From Shinisaurus crocodilurus (lineage: Eukaryota; Chordata; Lepidosauria; Squamata; Shinisauridae): a stretch of DNA of 64,000 nucleotides. The stretch covers positions 79,850,524 to 79,914,523 of the forward strand of contig CM037877.1 of NCBI GenBank assembly GCA_021292165.1, in the 5' to 3' direction. The translations under genes and the position numbers were made by a program. This document shows positions 63,500-64,000 of this stretch, piece after piece (the first letter of the stretch is position 1; every line of letters begins with the position of its first letter). Below the pieces are notes generated by a model. It was not told the DNA's origin, searched no databases, and saw only the letters and a program-made list of their open reading frames with translations.

Positions 63500-63692
63500 A
63501 GGAATGTAGGTAGCTGCCTTGTACTGAGTTAGACCATTAGTTCATCTAATCCAACATTGTTGACACTGACTGATAGCGGCTCGCCAGGGTTTCAGGCAGG
63601 AGTTTTTTCCTGCCCAGCTTGGAGGAGCCAGGGATAGAACCTGGGACCTTCTGCATGCAAAGCATGTGCTCTACCACTGAGCTACAATGCAG
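63500..63692 (-). mobile_element. tRNA-derived SINE with CR1-like tail, copy 2
   Basis: On the plus strand: 'ggtagctgccttgtactgag', 'ttagaccattagttcatcta', 'ttgttgacactgactgatag', 'gggtttcaggcaggag', then the antisense head 'cctgggaccttctgcatgca' and 'aagcatgtgctctaccactg'. It is collinear with the inverse of 13156-13370. Confidence 0.82.
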
Positions 63693-64000
63693 TAAAAATT
63701 CAACCCCATCACAAATGCATATATCAATAGAAAAAAACCTTGAACATTCAGCACAACCCAAGTATTGACTAAAAAAGATCCTTTTTCCGCAGAGACTTTG
63801 AGAAGCAAACATATCAAGGGAAAGATGTTGAGGAATCAGACAGGCCACAAGAATATGCAGATGTAAGTAGCTCTTTGGAGGTTGAAATGTCCCAGGATTG
63901 GTTACTTTTCCAGAGTCCATCCCCCAGGCTGCCCACACTGTGACTATTGCTGTGCTAAATAATCATTACAAGTGAGATGATGCCACTACAGGTATGGCAA
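63693..64000. other. Unassigned stretch at the window end
   Basis: No gene or named repeat is visible. Confidence 0.35.

Overview
The window reads as non-coding, repeat-dense DNA from a squamate reptile, most likely a lizard. I found no host protein-coding exon, tRNA gene or rRNA gene that I could defend. The squamate call rests on repeat content: at least eight Sauria-type tRNA SINEs (ending in a GCCGCCTTGGGTTCC block, a GGCGGGGTATAAAT block and a TAAA tail), a 5S-rRNA-derived SINE with a CR1-like tail, many CR1 and L2 LINE relics, an L1-type LINE, a Penelope-like element and a heavy load of short non-autonomous DNA transposons (MITEs). The setting is probably intergenic or a large intron.

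Layout. 1-7 kb: CR1 relics, a foldback MITE and a small hAT MITE with an exact 8-bp target duplication. 7-20 kb: paired hairpin MITEs (125 bp with TTA duplication; 135 bp with 8-bp duplication), an L2 copy, two L1 3' ends, and a Sauria SINE that carries a 190-bp copy of a nearby CR1 segment. 19-24 kb: relatively repeat-poor, then a 5S SINE and L2 fragments. 26.8-29.9 kb: a 5'-truncated L1-type LINE with a perfect 15-bp target duplication, itself invaded by two GC-rich foldback hAT-like elements, one of which holds a Sauria SINE. 30.4-31.8 kb: an LTR between two 372-bp direct repeats. 33-41 kb: more MITEs (hAT, mariner), SINEs and CR1.

42.4-46.1 kb: the most striking feature, a Penelope-like retroelement. 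It has an open reverse transcriptase/GIY-YIG frame, a 14-bp target duplication, a ~1.14-kb inverted terminal copy upstream of the gene, and a hammerhead-ribozyme-like fold in each arm. 50.6-53.2 kb: a hAT MITE inside CR1, a GC-rich composite element with direct and inverted internal duplications, and another MITE. 53.8-54.5 kb: a CR1 reverse-transcriptase relic. 57.1-58.1 kb: a hAT MITE split by a solo LTR (TG...CA, 5-bp duplication). 60.4-62.7 kb: a LINE with an uninterrupted reverse-transcriptase/C2H2 zinc-finger frame and a hairpin plus TGATGA 3' tail, bounded by an 11-bp duplication.

The genes here do not form a pathway. What can be read is a sequence of transposition events: older CR1/L2/MITE layers, then L1, SINE, LTR, Penelope and LINE insertions whose target duplications are still exact. 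Family names come from remembered consensus features, not from a database search.
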